From assembly GCF_000013405.1 (NCBI RefSeq), contig NC_007759.1, positions 62,001-126,000 on the forward strand: 64,000 bases of DNA, written 5' to 3'. The notes beneath the pieces are model-generated. The model searched no databases, was not told where the DNA came from, and was given only the letters and a program-made list of their open reading frames with translations. How positions within the stretch are numbered: position 1 is the first letter of the stretch; each line of letters begins with the position of its first letter. The stretch comes from Syntrophus aciditrophicus SB (GTDB lineage Bacteria > Desulfobacterota > Syntrophia > Syntrophales > Syntrophaceae). Positions 42,904 through 55,869 of this stretch are shown piece after piece. Position numbers and translations under genes: made by a program.

Positions 42904-43539
42904 TTGCTTGCCCTGATCACCATTTTTTTTTCATCCTTTGTGATTGCCCTTTCCGGGGCGATGATGCCGGGGCCGATGCTTACGGCCACGATCAGCCAAA
43001 GTTCCCGGCGAGGAATCTGGACGGGACCACTATTGGTGGTTGGTCATGGATTCCTGGAGCTGGCTCTTCTGGTGGCATTGATGATCGGCCTGGCCCCTCT
43101 TCTCCTCAAAGACAATGTTTTTACAGTCATTGCCCTTGCCGGATCCGTTATTCTTCTCTGGATGGCCTGGGACATCTTCAAGTCACTGCCCTCTCTGCGG
43201 CTGGAATGGCAGGATGGCGGAGAGCATCATGGCCGGCTGGTGCTTTACGGGATCCTCCTGAGTCTTGCCAATCCCTACTGGTATATCTGGTGGGCCACCA
43301 TCGGCCTGGGGTATATCGCGCAATGCCGGACGTCCGGCATGGCCGGCATTGCCGTTTTCTTCATCGGCCATATCCTGGGGGATATGGCATTTTACGGCCT
43401 CGTTTCAACGACCGTGGCCAAAGGGCGTTCCTTTTTCAGTGAGCGCCTCTATCGAAGAGTGCTTGGTAGCTGTGCCTGCCTGCTTGTCGGCTTCGCCTTT
43501 CTCTTCGCCTTTGCCGGCCTGCAGAAAATTCTGTCCTGA
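42904..43539 (+). CDS. LysE family amino-acid/metabolite exporter
   Basis: About 211 residues with six hydrophobic segments. The LysE/RhtB signature is near the N-terminus (SGAMMPGPMLTATISQS), and the middle NPYWYIWWATIG matches the family's NP motif. Such carriers export amino acids or other small molecules by proton antiport. The frame opens with ATG 42868, but that codon lies within a terminator-like hairpin and lacks a ribosome binding site; GAGGAG at 42891-42896 fits a TTG at 42904, which starts just before the first helix. The substrate is unknown. Confidence 0.8.
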   Translation: MLALITIFFSSFVIALSGAMMPGPMLTATISQSSRRGIWTGPLLVVGHGFLELALLVALMIGLAPLLLKDNVFTVIALAGSVILLWMAWDIFKSLPSLRLEWQDGGEHHGRLVLYGILLSLANPYWYIWWATIGLGYIAQCRTSGMAGIAVFFIGHILGDMAFYGLVSTTVAKGRSFFSERLYRRVLGSCACLLVGFAFLFAFAGLQKILS

Positions 43540-43597
43540 AGGCTGACCGCAGGCGGAAATCCTTACGTGACGTCTCATTAATAGAGGAGGTGTGCAT

Positions 43598-44455
43598 ATG
43601 ATGGGCAATATTTCTTCGAAAAACGGCAAACGCTTCTTTTCCCCGCGAAAAGCCTTTCTGTTGGGAATGGCCGGTCTGGCTCTGATTTTTTTCCTGCTGT
43701 CCTGCACGACTGTTCCCCTTACCGGAAGAAGCAGTCTGAGCCTGGTTCCCGATTCAGAACTGGTGACAATGAGTTATCAGCAATATAACGATGTCCTGAA
43801 GAAGGCGACGCTTTCCCGGGATGCGGAAAAGGTGCAGATGGTCAAGCGGGTCGGCGGAAGAATTGCCGCTGCCGCGGAATCCTTTTTGAGAGAATCAGGC
43901 GCGGGGGCGGAAGTCGCGCAGTACAAATGGGAGTTCAACCTGATTGAAGACGACAAGACGGTTAATGCCTGGTGCATGCCCGGCGGCAAAGTGGCTGTGT
44001 ATACGGGGATTCTTCCCATTACCCGGGATGAAACGGGGTTGGCCGTCGTGGTGGGGCATGAGGTGGCCCATGCCATAGCACGACACGGGAACGAAAGGAT
44101 GAGCCAGGCCCTTCTCGTTCAGTTCGGGGGGATCGGTTTGTCCGCGGCCCTGGCCAGTCAGGCTGCGGCCACTCAGGAGCTTTTTCTCCAACTTTACGGC
44201 GTCGGCGCGAACATCGGTTACATGCTTCCTTACAGCCGTCTCCACGAAAACGAAGCGGATCGGATCGGTCTGGTTCTCATGGCCAAGGCCGGTTATGACC
44301 CGAGAGCCGCAGTGGGGCTCTGGCAGAGGATGAATGCCCAGGGCGGTGGGCGCACTCTGGAATTTTTATCCACCCACCCGGCGCCAACAACCCGGATTGC
44401 GAATATTGAATCTCTCATTCCCGAAGCGATGCGCTATTATCAGAAACCCCGGTAG
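43598..44455 (+). CDS. Periplasmic M48 metallopeptidase, probable lipoprotein (LoiP/BepA-like)
   Basis: A 285-residue zinc protease. The N-terminal hydrophobic stretch ends LLSCTTVPLTG, a lipobox (L-S-C), so the mature protein is probably a lipid-anchored periplasmic protein. The active site is VVVGHEVAHAIARHGNERMSQ, the third ligand region is LHENEADRIGL, and STHPAPTTRI is the conserved C-terminal motif of this subgroup, which degrades or helps fold outer-membrane proteins. AGAGGAGG at 43583-43590 fits ATG 43598 rather than the GTG at 43592. It is unrelated in layout to the M48 membrane protease at 1222. Confidence 0.9.
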   Translation: MMGNISSKNGKRFFSPRKAFLLGMAGLALIFFLLSCTTVPLTGRSSLSLVPDSELVTMSYQQYNDVLKKATLSRDAEKVQMVKRVGGRIAAAAESFLRESGAGAEVAQYKWEFNLIEDDKTVNAWCMPGGKVAVYTGILPITRDETGLAVVVGHEVAHAIARHGNERMSQALLVQFGGIGLSAALASQAAATQELFLQLYGVGANIGYMLPYSRLHENEADRIGLVLMAKAGYDPRAAVGLWQRMNAQGGGRTLEFLSTHPAPTTRIANIESLIPEAMRYYQKPR

Positions 44456-44463
44456 CCATGGTA

Positions 44464-44566
44464 ACCAGGATAACTTCTGCCGCCGGCTGTTCATCCTGGT
44501 GGGCGAGTCGCAGGGTCTTGAGGATCTGCGGAACTCCAATGGCCGGTGTCACGAAATTGAAAATGT
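44464..44566 (-). pseudogene. Remnant of a radical SAM (PflA-like) gene
   Basis: Read on the minus strand this stretch gives FNFVTPAIGVPQILKTLRLA, which lines up with NFVTPTHVVPQILQALPPA of the radical SAM gene at 49155-49814. No flanking cluster motif or other family segment remains, so it is a short decayed fragment. The similarity also shows at DNA level (AGGATCTGCGGAAC is shared). Confidence 0.45.
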
Positions 44567-44640
44567 ATTTAAATTGGAAGAAATCTTTGTTAAATCATCA
44601 GAAACAGCATCGCTGATGTCCACATGAAATAACAAAATAC

Positions 44641-44672
44641 AAAATCCCCGGATTGTGGAATCCGGGGATTTT
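44641..44672. terminator. Bidirectional terminator between convergent genes
   Basis: AAAATCCCCGGATT and AATCCGGGGATTTT form a perfect 14-bp stem around loop GTGG, with A and T runs at the two ends. It sits between the M48 lipoprotein gene and the convergent nifJ gene and should stop transcription from both sides. Confidence 0.85.
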
Positions 44673-44712
44673 AGCGGAATCAGAATAAAATCTTCACCCT
44701 GCATTTTCTTCT

Positions 44713-49154
<4,442 letters not shown>

Positions 49155-49814
49155 TTATTCATCCAGACGATGGAGCCCGGCCTGGCGGTGCATCTCCAGC
49201 AGGGCTTCTTTCGCCCTTTCCCTGTAATCCTTGATATGACAGAAGCGTTCCGCCCACTGGTTATCCCAGAACTTGAAGTCCGGCATGTAGATATCGACAA
49301 CCCCGTCAAGCAGCTTCAGCGCTTCCACGCTTTCGTAACCGCCGCAGTTGTAGACCAGCGGGACGTTCAGCCCCATTTCAATTGCGGGGGGGAGGGCCTG
49401 CAGGATCTGCGGAACCACATGGGTCGGGGTCACGAAGTTGATGTTGTGGCAACCCTGTTTTTGGAGGCGGAGCATGATGGCAGCCAGTTCGGATGGTTCC
49501 ACGGCCAGTCCGACGACGTGATGGCTGATTTCGAAGTTCTGGCAGAAGGAGCAAAGGAGATTGCAGGAACTGAAAAAAATCGTGCCGGAGCCGTACGACC
49601 CCACCAGAGGCGCCTCTTCGCCGAAATGGGGGGAATAGCTGGCAACAACGGCCTTGTCCCCCGTTCTGCAGACCCCCGTTTTACCGGCCAGCCGGTCGAC
49701 GCGGCAGTTGCGCGGGCAGAGCCGGCAGGCGGGCGAAATCAGGGCAAGCGCCCGGTCAATCCGTTCCTGCAGTTTCCCTTCCCGATAGAGACGAAGACAG
49801 GATGGTTCATTCAT
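49155..49814 (-). CDS. Radical SAM protein (PflA-like), probably C-terminally truncated
   Basis: A 219-residue radical SAM protein. An N-terminal Cys-rich segment (CRLCPRNCRVDRLAGKTGVC) precedes the SAM-cluster motif CNLLCSFCQN, then INFVTPTHVVPQIL, LVYNCGGYES and YMPDFKFWD, which match the family of PFL-activase-like proteins of unknown target. Those proteins normally run about 80-120 residues further, through a conserved RGLLVRHLVLPG region. Here the frame ends at RLDE with TAA, and the +1 frame reads NGLEDLRLL before also stopping, so the C-terminal part is lost or scrambled. The barrel may be incomplete; it could be a pseudogene. Confidence 0.75.
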   Translation of the reverse strand: MNEPSCLRLYREGKLQERIDRALALISPACRLCPRNCRVDRLAGKTGVCRTGDKAVVASYSPHFGEEAPLVGSYGSGTIFFSSCNLLCSFCQNFEISHHVVGLAVEPSELAAIMLRLQKQGCHNINFVTPTHVVPQILQALPPAIEMGLNVPLVYNCGGYESVEALKLLDGVVDIYMPDFKFWDNQWAERFCHIKDYRERAKEALLEMHRQAGLHRLDE

Positions 49815-50160
49815 TCACATAAACCCTTTCCAATCATCCATTGCAGACCGGAGGATCACTTTGAAATGAGGAGCATTTGAATGCGCCGGACGGCGGGAAA
49901 TCCTGCCTGCATTTATCAGTTATTATTAACACAATTAAGATGCAGAGACAAAGAAGAAAGGGAATTCCGTGTGGGCGCAATCCCGGGATCGGCATGCCCA
50001 GCCTGCCAGGCAGGCACACGATTTCCGGCGGACGATGTCCACCTGTATTGAAGATCGAGGGTACGCGATGCATTGGGGATCTCGCCAATTGGAGCGTCTG
50101 TTTTATAGCCGATTGATTGGAAGACGGACTTTGCAGATTGACGCTCTTTCTTTTTATACG
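49815..50160. other. Intergenic stretch with a short palindrome
   Basis: 346 bases with no convincing gene. GCCTGCC and GGCAGGC at about 50000-50015 form a 15-base palindrome with one central base. No promoter or terminator is clear. Confidence 0.35.
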
Positions 50161-50574
50161 CTATGCGATTTTCCCGGCGCCCTCGGCATGAAGCGCCTCC
50201 CGTTCAAACCGGTTGTCCCGGTAGGGATCCCTGCCCCGCAAGCGGGCAACCGCGCCGGCCAGAAGATACAGAGGCGGGAAGAGAGGTCCCCAGCGTTCGT
50301 ACTGCCGAACATGAACCTGTTCGTGGATGCGGCACCGTTTAAGGCTTTCATGGTTCCGGCCGATAATGACATGTCCGAGAGTCAGGGCTTCTATTGTGCT
50401 ATTCGGGCGGCGGCGGGACAACAGAAAAGGCAGTATGCCTCCTTCAATTTCGATGACGCCACCGGTAATCGAGGCGGCGCCGCCGGAAAAGATTACAAGC
50501 GGAATCAGCAGAATGCCGATGCAGGATACCGGAAGAACCCAGCAGTATTTGAAAAATAAACCCAATGCCTTCAT
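50161..50574 (-). CDS. Hypothetical membrane protein with HExxH-like motif
   Basis: A 137-residue protein. An N-terminal membrane segment (CWVLPVSCIGILLIPLVIF) is followed by a beta-rich part and the motif RIHEQVHVRQYERWGPLF, in which HEQVH resembles a zinc-binding HExxH, then a hydrophobic PPLYLLAGAVARL segment and a basic end with DNRFEREA. Small proteins with this HExxHxxQYERWG pattern occur in many bacteria without a known function; a membrane metallopeptidase-like role is only a guess. ATG 50574 follows GAGAGGGAAAC. It is not obviously in an operon. Confidence 0.65.
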   Translation of the reverse strand: MKALGLFFKYCWVLPVSCIGILLIPLVIFSGGAASITGGVIEIEGGILPFLLSRRRPNSTIEALTLGHVIIGRNHESLKRCRIHEQVHVRQYERWGPLFPPLYLLAGAVARLRGRDPYRDNRFEREALHAEGAGKIA

Positions 50575-50793
50575 GTTTCCCTCTCGTTTCTCAATGTGCC
50601 CGGGCAGCTTCTTCTTTAATGATTCCCGTATCGGCCTGTCCAGTTTGTTCCATTCCCTCCGATGACTTTGCCGGGAGATAATCTATAATTTTCTCTCTAA
50701 AAATAAAACCGGAATTGTATATTAAATATAGGTTTTTCATGATGGCTGTCAAGGCAGGAACTCTGTGAAATCTGCCGCACAGGTCAAGCGTTT

Positions 50794-53043
50794 TCAAAGC
50801 CCCAGCCAGAGGGCAAGACGGTAGGCGGCCATGCCTCCCAGATAGGAAATAACCAGGGTCAGAAGGAGGGAGAGGATGAACCAGCGCCGGTCTTTCATTT
50901 CCTGTTTCATTACCGCCACCGTGGCCGCGCAGGGAATAAAAAGCATCAGGACGACCAGAAAGGACAGGCCCGACGCGGAACTGACCACCGAAGGCAGGAG
51001 GCTGACCAGACCTTCATCCCCCACGCCGTAAAGAACTCCCAGGGTGGCGATGGCGTTTTCCTTTGCCACGATACTGGTTAACAGCGCCGTTACCATTTTC
51101 CAGTCCAGGCCAAGGGGGACGCCCAGCGGTTCAAGGAATTTCCCTGCTTTGGCCAGGAGGCTGCTTTCCACGCGGCCTTCCGGCCAATAGGACAGCAGCC
51201 AGACGACGACGGAAACGAGGACGATCACCGTCCCCGCTTTTTTGACAAAGGCAAGGGAACGGCTCCAGATGACCATGCCGATGGTTCGAAGATTGGGCTT
51301 GTGATAAAGGGGCAGTTCCATGATGAACGGGGTTTGTTCGTCTTTCAGGAAAAGCGCGGAGGCTGCCATCCCGACGATGCCCAGGACGAGAATGTTCAAG
51401 GTAAGCAGAGACCAGGAAACGAGGGTCGCCGCATGACCGAAGAGCGCCGCGGTCATGAAGGTGAGAACGGCGAGACGGGCGGTGCAGGGGACGAAGGGAA
51501 TCAGCAGCAGGGTGAGCAGCCGGGCCTTTCGAGACTCCAGTATCCGGGCGCCCATGATCGCCGGGACATTGCATCCGAACCCCAGGCAGAGTGGCATGAA
51601 GCTCTTTCCATGCAAACCGATGAGATGCATGAAGCGGTCCATGACAAAGGCCGCCCGGGCCATGTAGCCTACGTCTTCAAGCAGAGCCAGGACGGCGAAA
51701 AAGATGACCAGGATAGGCAGAAAGGTCAGCACGGAACCAGCCCCTCCAATGACGCCGTCAATGACAATGCCTCTCAGCCAGGGCGGAGAGGATGCAAAAA
51801 AAGGTTCCAGAGAACGGCCGAGCCAGCCGACTCCGTCTTCCAGAATCATCTGCAGCGGAAAGCCGACATTATAGGTCAGCAGGAAGATCAGCGCGAACAC
51901 CCCGAGCAGGATCGGTATCCCCCAGAGGGGCCGGGTCAGGACATGATCGATCCGGTCGGTCAAAAGAACCTCATCCATCCGCTTTCGGGAAACCGCTTTT
52001 TCCGTGATCGCCTTAATCCAGGCATAACGGCCGTTGACCACGGCATGCAGGGCGTCTTCGTGTTCGATCAGCAACGCATTGATCCGGTCCCGGACGGTGG
52101 TCGGCACCCGCTCTTCCACAATTCTGGTGATTTCCCCATCCCCTTCCATCAGTTTGATGGCCACCCAGTCTGAGGGGTAGGAATCCAGAGGGACGTGCTC
52201 ATGAATCAGGTTCAGCAGTTCGCAGAAGACCTCCTCATGATCGGGACTGACTCCGGGAATGACTGGGTGATAGGCTTCTTCGCCGTCAACCGTGGCGATA
52301 ACCCGGGAGACCAGATCCTGAATCCCGGTGTTTTTGGTGGCAATCATCGGAACCACGGGAATGCCGAGAGACTTGCGGAGCTGTGTCATGTTGATCCGTA
52401 TCCCAGCGGATTCAGCGACATCCAGCATGTTGACAGCTACGACTACGGGGGGGCCCAGCAGAAGCAGTTCAGAAAGGAGATAGAGGCTTCGCTCCAGGGA
52501 AGCGGCATTGATAAGAAGTGCGATCACATCGGGGCGGCATTGAAGAATGAAATCCCGGGCAACGCGCTCTTCCTCGGAAAAAGCGGAGAGACTGTAGGTT
52601 CCGGGGAGGTCGACAATATGCATCTCCGTGTTGTCAGCGATATGGACGCCTTCCTTCTTCTCCACTGTTTTTCCAGGCCAGTTGCCTACATGTTGGGAAA
52701 GCCCCGTCAGGATGTTGAAGATTGTGGATTTTCCCACATTGGGCTGACCCGCGAGGGCGACCAGTATCCGGCGCTGCTCGGCGACGGGGGCTTCTTCCTC
52801 CCGGGGAGAACTGCTCCTGACCACGCTGATATGGCCGACCTCGGACCATCCGAGGGCGATGCGGGCGTCACCCGCTTCCACAATAAACCGTCCGCCGGCA
52901 CTCTGAAGGATGCGGATCCGCGCGTTCTGGCTGATCCCCATACTGGCCAGCCTGCTGATCAGACCTCTTCCTCCCTTTACGGAACGGACAATCCCCTCTT
53001 CCCCTTCTTTCAGCAGGGACAGGGGAATCAACTCTTCATTCAC
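50794..53043 (-). CDS. feoB: Ferrous iron transporter, FeoA-FeoB fusion
   Basis: A 749-residue inner-membrane protein that imports Fe2+. Residues 1-80 are a FeoA-type SH3-like domain (LSLLKEGEEGIVRSVKGG ... GRFIVEAGDARIALG). Residues 90-260 are the G domain: G1 GQPNVGKST, G3 DLPGTYSL, G4 NMLD. A helical insulator follows, then two gate regions with about ten membrane helices (FLPILVIFFAVLALLEDVGYM, PLCLGFGCNVPAIMGAR, IPFVPCTARL, FIPCAATVA) carrying the conserved pore Cys residues. The fusion replaces the usual separate feoA gene. ATG 53043 has AAAGGAGC upstream. No clear Fur box was seen in the short upstream gap. Confidence 0.95.
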   Translation of the reverse strand: MNEELIPLSLLKEGEEGIVRSVKGGRGLISRLASMGISQNARIRILQSAGGRFIVEAGDARIALGWSEVGHISVVRSSSPREEEAPVAEQRRILVALAGQPNVGKSTIFNILTGLSQHVGNWPGKTVEKKEGVHIADNTEMHIVDLPGTYSLSAFSEEERVARDFILQCRPDVIALLINAASLERSLYLLSELLLLGPPVVVAVNMLDVAESAGIRINMTQLRKSLGIPVVPMIATKNTGIQDLVSRVIATVDGEEAYHPVIPGVSPDHEEVFCELLNLIHEHVPLDSYPSDWVAIKLMEGDGEITRIVEERVPTTVRDRINALLIEHEDALHAVVNGRYAWIKAITEKAVSRKRMDEVLLTDRIDHVLTRPLWGIPILLGVFALIFLLTYNVGFPLQMILEDGVGWLGRSLEPFFASSPPWLRGIVIDGVIGGAGSVLTFLPILVIFFAVLALLEDVGYMARAAFVMDRFMHLIGLHGKSFMPLCLGFGCNVPAIMGARILESRKARLLTLLLIPFVPCTARLAVLTFMTAALFGHAATLVSWSLLTLNILVLGIVGMAASALFLKDEQTPFIMELPLYHKPNLRTIGMVIWSRSLAFVKKAGTVIVLVSVVVWLLSYWPEGRVESSLLAKAGKFLEPLGVPLGLDWKMVTALLTSIVAKENAIATLGVLYGVGDEGLVSLLPSVVSSASGLSFLVVLMLFIPCAATVAVMKQEMKDRRWFILSLLLTLVISYLGGMAAYRLALWLGL

Positions 53044-53128
53044 CCATCAGCTCCTTTTCAATATTGATAAATCGTGCAAGGCTATCACGTCTTTATGTGG
53101 ATTTAAAGTCAAGATTTATCAGAGGATG

Positions 53129-53818
53129 TCACAGATTCAAGCGCGAACCGTTTTTGCGCAGCCAGCCTCTCCGCTCCCGGTGATCGGGAATCACAGCGGC
53201 GACGCGTTTCCAGAATTCCACGGAGTGGTTCTTTTCGACGATATGCTGAAGTTCATGAACGATTACATAATCGATGACCGGCCGGGGCGCCATGATCAGC
53301 CGCCAGTTGAAAGCCAGCCTGTCTGACGCCGAACAGGAGCCCCAGAAACTTCTCGCCCCGGTGATTCTGAACCCTGTCGGTACAAGATTCAGTTGCCGGC
53401 TGAAGAAGTCGAGTCTCTGCCCAAAATGCGTTTCCGCCTGTTCCATGTACCAGGCTGTCAGGATCTCCCGTCCTTGATCCGCGTCATCCCGTTGCAGGAT
53501 AATGTGCCGATCGTCAAAGAGCGGCCTTCCCCGGGGATGAGTTTCCAGGGCTGTGATGCGGAGAGGATAGCGGGTTCCCAAAAAAAGAAAAAGTTCCCCA
53601 TTCTGAAAAGTTTTGGAGGTGCTTTTTCTGTCAGTGCGACACTCCTTTTCCCGGATGCGCTGCTTCAGCCATTCCTCCCGGGACCGGAAGAAATCGTCGA
53701 TTTCCCTTTCAGGGGTAAAAAAAGGAGCCCGGATGATGATCCGGCCGTCATTCCTCAACTGAAGGCAGATTGTTTTTTTTCTTTTCCTGCTCCTTAAAAG
53801 CGTATAATCCAGGTTCAT
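53129..53818 (-). CDS. YgjP-like (SprT/WLM-type) metallopeptidase domain protein
   Basis: About 229 residues with the DUF45/YgjP fold: N-terminal strands (TICLQLRNDGRIIIRAP), the segment RSFWGSCSASDRLAFNWRLIMAP, and the active site VIVHELQHIVEKNHSVEFWKRV, giving HExxH and a downstream His. The family is a putative zinc protease whose substrates are unknown; it is often found near restriction genes, but not here. The frame opens upstream at 53923; ATG 53818, after GAGAGAAAAG, fits the conserved start MNLDYTLLRS. Confidence 0.85.
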   Translation of the reverse strand: MNLDYTLLRSRKRKKTICLQLRNDGRIIIRAPFFTPEREIDDFFRSREEWLKQRIREKECRTDRKSTSKTFQNGELFLFLGTRYPLRITALETHPRGRPLFDDRHIILQRDDADQGREILTAWYMEQAETHFGQRLDFFSRQLNLVPTGFRITGARSFWGSCSASDRLAFNWRLIMAPRPVIDYVIVHELQHIVEKNHSVEFWKRVAAVIPDHRERRGWLRKNGSRLNL

Positions 53819-54037
53819 TCTTTTCTCTCCGAAAGCGCTCGACAACCCTGAAATCCGGTACTTTCTTTCCATGTTTTGCCGCGTTGCGCAAGGGGAATTT
53901 CCTTGTCGGCGACGACCAGACATTTTTGTCGGTTCTATCCCGGTATACGGAACAAAACTGTTTCGTTTTAATCCGGGAACAAAATCATTATTCTTTAAAT
54001 TATCGTAATATCAATAAGATATCGAGATTACACCCTT

Positions 54038-54053
54038 TGGCACTTCCTTTGCT
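54038..54053 (+). promoter_or_regulatory. Sigma-54 promoter of amtB-glnK
   Basis: TGGCACTTCCTTTGCT has the -24 TGGCAC and -12 TTGCT elements with exactly ten bases between GG and GC. The predicted start site near 54064 gives a 100-base leader to amtB. An imperfect inverted repeat (GTAATATC with GAGATTAC) lies just upstream at 54005-54030 and may bind an activator such as NtrC. Confidence 0.85.
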
Positions 54054-54163
54054 CCTTCTTGTTTAAGGCGTCAAGTTTACCGGAAAAGCTTTTCGCCGGC
54101 CGATCGTAAGCCGCGGGCTTTTCATGATCGGTCTTCCGGGAAATTGTTAAGGAGGAATGTATC

Positions 54164-55396
54164 ATGAATGCGGGAGATACAGCTTGGGTGCTTATATCCA
54201 CCGTACTGGTTTTTGTCATGACGCCCGGCCTGGCTTTTTTCTATGGCGGCCTGGTGCGTCGGAAAAATGTTCTGTCCATTCTCATGCAGTGCTTCATCAT
54301 CATGTGCGTGATCAGTCTGCAGTGGGTCCTGTACGGATACTCGCTGGCCTTCGGCCCGGATACGGGTTGGGGGCTCATCGGCGGTCTTTCGTGGGTGGGG
54401 CTCTCCGGCGTGGGAGGTTCGCCCAACGGCGATTATGCGTCGACCATTCCCCACCTCGCTTTCATGATGTTTCAGGCGATGTTCGCCATTATCACCCCCG
54501 CGCTGATCATCGGCGCCTTCGCGGAAAGGGTCAGGTTCTCGGCTTTTCTCGTGATGACGGTTCTCTGGGCCACCCTGGTCTACGATCCGCTGGCTCACTG
54601 GGTCTGGGGCAGTGGAGGCTGGATGAGAAACCTGGGAGCGCTCGATTTCGCGGGAGGAATCGTGGTTCATGTCAGTTCGGGGATTTCCGCCCTGGTCATG
54701 GCGATTCTGCTGGGGAAACGGATCGGCTATGAAAAAGAGCCTTTCCGGCCGCACAATCTGCCCTTTACGGTCCTGGGAGGCGCGCTGCTGTGGTTCGGCT
54801 GGTTCGGCTTCAATGCGGGAAGCGCTCTCGGGGCGAATGAACTGGCGGCCAATGCCTTTGTGACGACCAATACCGCAACAGCGGCCGCCGGCCTGACCTG
54901 GGCACTGATCGAATGGCGGCTTTCCGGCGCCCCGACCGTCCTGGGGGCCGTGACCGGCGCCGTGGCCGGTCTGGTAGCCGTCACGCCGGCCTGTGGATTT
55001 GTAACCCCGGTCAACGCCATTTTTATCGGGGTGAGCGTCAGTGTGATCTGCTATGCCGCCATCGCCGTCGTCAAGGGCCGGCTGGGTTATGACGATTCCC
55101 TGGATGCTTTCGGTGTTCACGGAGTCGGCGGGGCCTGGGGAACGATTGCCACCGGACTTCTCGCGGAAAAGGCGGTCAATGCCGCCGGGGCGGACGGCCT
55201 GTTTTTCGGCGGTCTGCATCAGTTTCTTGTTCAGTTGATGCTGGTGGGCGTTACCGTTCTGTATGCCGGGGTCGTTACCTTCATCCTCTTCAAGGTTGTG
55301 GATGCCCTTCTCGGCATGAAAGTGGACAGGAAAAGTGAAATCCTGGGGCTGGATCTCAGCCAGCAATGCGAATCGGCCTACACGGTCGTCGATTAG
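54164..55396 (+). CDS. amtB: Ammonium transporter AmtB
   Basis: A 410-residue trimeric membrane channel for ammonium with eleven helices. The family signature is [29 protein letters not shown]-like at the N-terminus, the recruitment Asp is in [14 protein letters not shown], and the pore twin histidines are in [10 protein letters not shown] and [14 protein letters not shown] 54164 follows AAGGAGG. It is directly followed by a PII gene 14 bases later. A near-perfect sigma-54 site upstream indicates expression under nitrogen limitation. Confidence 0.96.
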   Translation: MNAGDTAWVLISTVLVFVMTPGLAFFYGGLVRRKNVLSILMQCFIIMCVISLQWVLYGYSLAFGPDTGWGLIGGLSWVGLSGVGGSPNGDYASTIPHLAFMMFQAMFAIITPALIIGAFAERVRFSAFLVMTVLWATLVYDPLAHWVWGSGGWMRNLGALDFAGGIVVHVSSGISALVMAILLGKRIGYEKEPFRPHNLPFTVLGGALLWFGWFGFNAGSALGANELAANAFVTTNTATAAAGLTWALIEWRLSGAPTVLGAVTGAVAGLVAVTPACGFVTPVNAIFIGVSVSVICYAAIAVVKGRLGYDDSLDAFGVHGVGGAWGTIATGLLAEKAVNAAGADGLFFGGLHQFLVQLMLVGVTVLYAGVVTFILFKVVDALLGMKVDRKSEILGLDLSQQCESAYTVVD

Positions 55397-55410
55397 AGAG
55401 GCGGAATATT

Positions 55411-55752
55411 ATGAAACTGATTGTTGCCATCATCCAGCCCCACAAACTGGGGGAAGTGAAGGAGGCCCTCGAGGCGGTGGACGTGAATCTGATGACCGTT
55501 TCCAACGTTCTCGGGCAGGGCCGGCAGAAAGGGCATACGGAAATCTATCGGGGAACGCGCGAGGCGGGGGGGCTGTTGCGGAAGGTGCGGCTGGACATCG
55601 CCGTCAACGAGGATTTCGTGGAACGGACGATCGAGGCCATTGTCAGGGGCGCCCACACCGGCGAGATCGGCGACGGCAAGATCTTCGTTCTGGACCTTAA
55701 GGAGTGCGTCCGGATCGGTACGGGCGAGCACGGATCCAGGGCCATCGGGTAA
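55411..55752 (+). CDS. glnK: Nitrogen regulatory protein PII (GlnK type)
   Basis: A 113-residue trimeric sensor of 2-oxoglutarate, ATP and ADP. The T loop reads [11 protein letters not shown], with the Tyr that can be uridylylated, and the C-terminal [19 protein letters not shown] is the PII signature. Paired with amtB it should plug the transporter pore when nitrogen is ample, so the GlnK name is preferred over GlnB. The frame reaches 55366 but GAGAGGCGG fits ATG 55411. A strong bidirectional hairpin follows. Confidence 0.95.
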   Translation: MKLIVAIIQPHKLGEVKEALEAVDVNLMTVSNVLGQGRQKGHTEIYRGTREAGGLLRKVRLDIAVNEDFVERTIEAIVRGAHTGEIGDGKIFVLDLKECVRIGTGEHGSRAIG

Positions 55753-55802
55753 AACCAGGGATTAAATGAATGCAGAGGAATAACCGGCGGCCTTTTTGAC
55801 AA

Positions 55803-55864
55803 GTCATCGAGGGACCCTCAGTCCGGCTTCGGCTGGTCGGATTTCAGGGTTCCTTGACGCTTTT
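55803..55864. terminator. Bidirectional terminator between glnK and the hybrid kinase gene
   Basis: GTCA and TGAC flank AGGGACCCT and AGGGTTCCT, which pair over nearly 20 bases with inner pairs, and a short T run follows on the plus strand. It separates glnK from a convergent kinase gene. Confidence 0.7.
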
Positions 55865-55869
55865 CCTCC

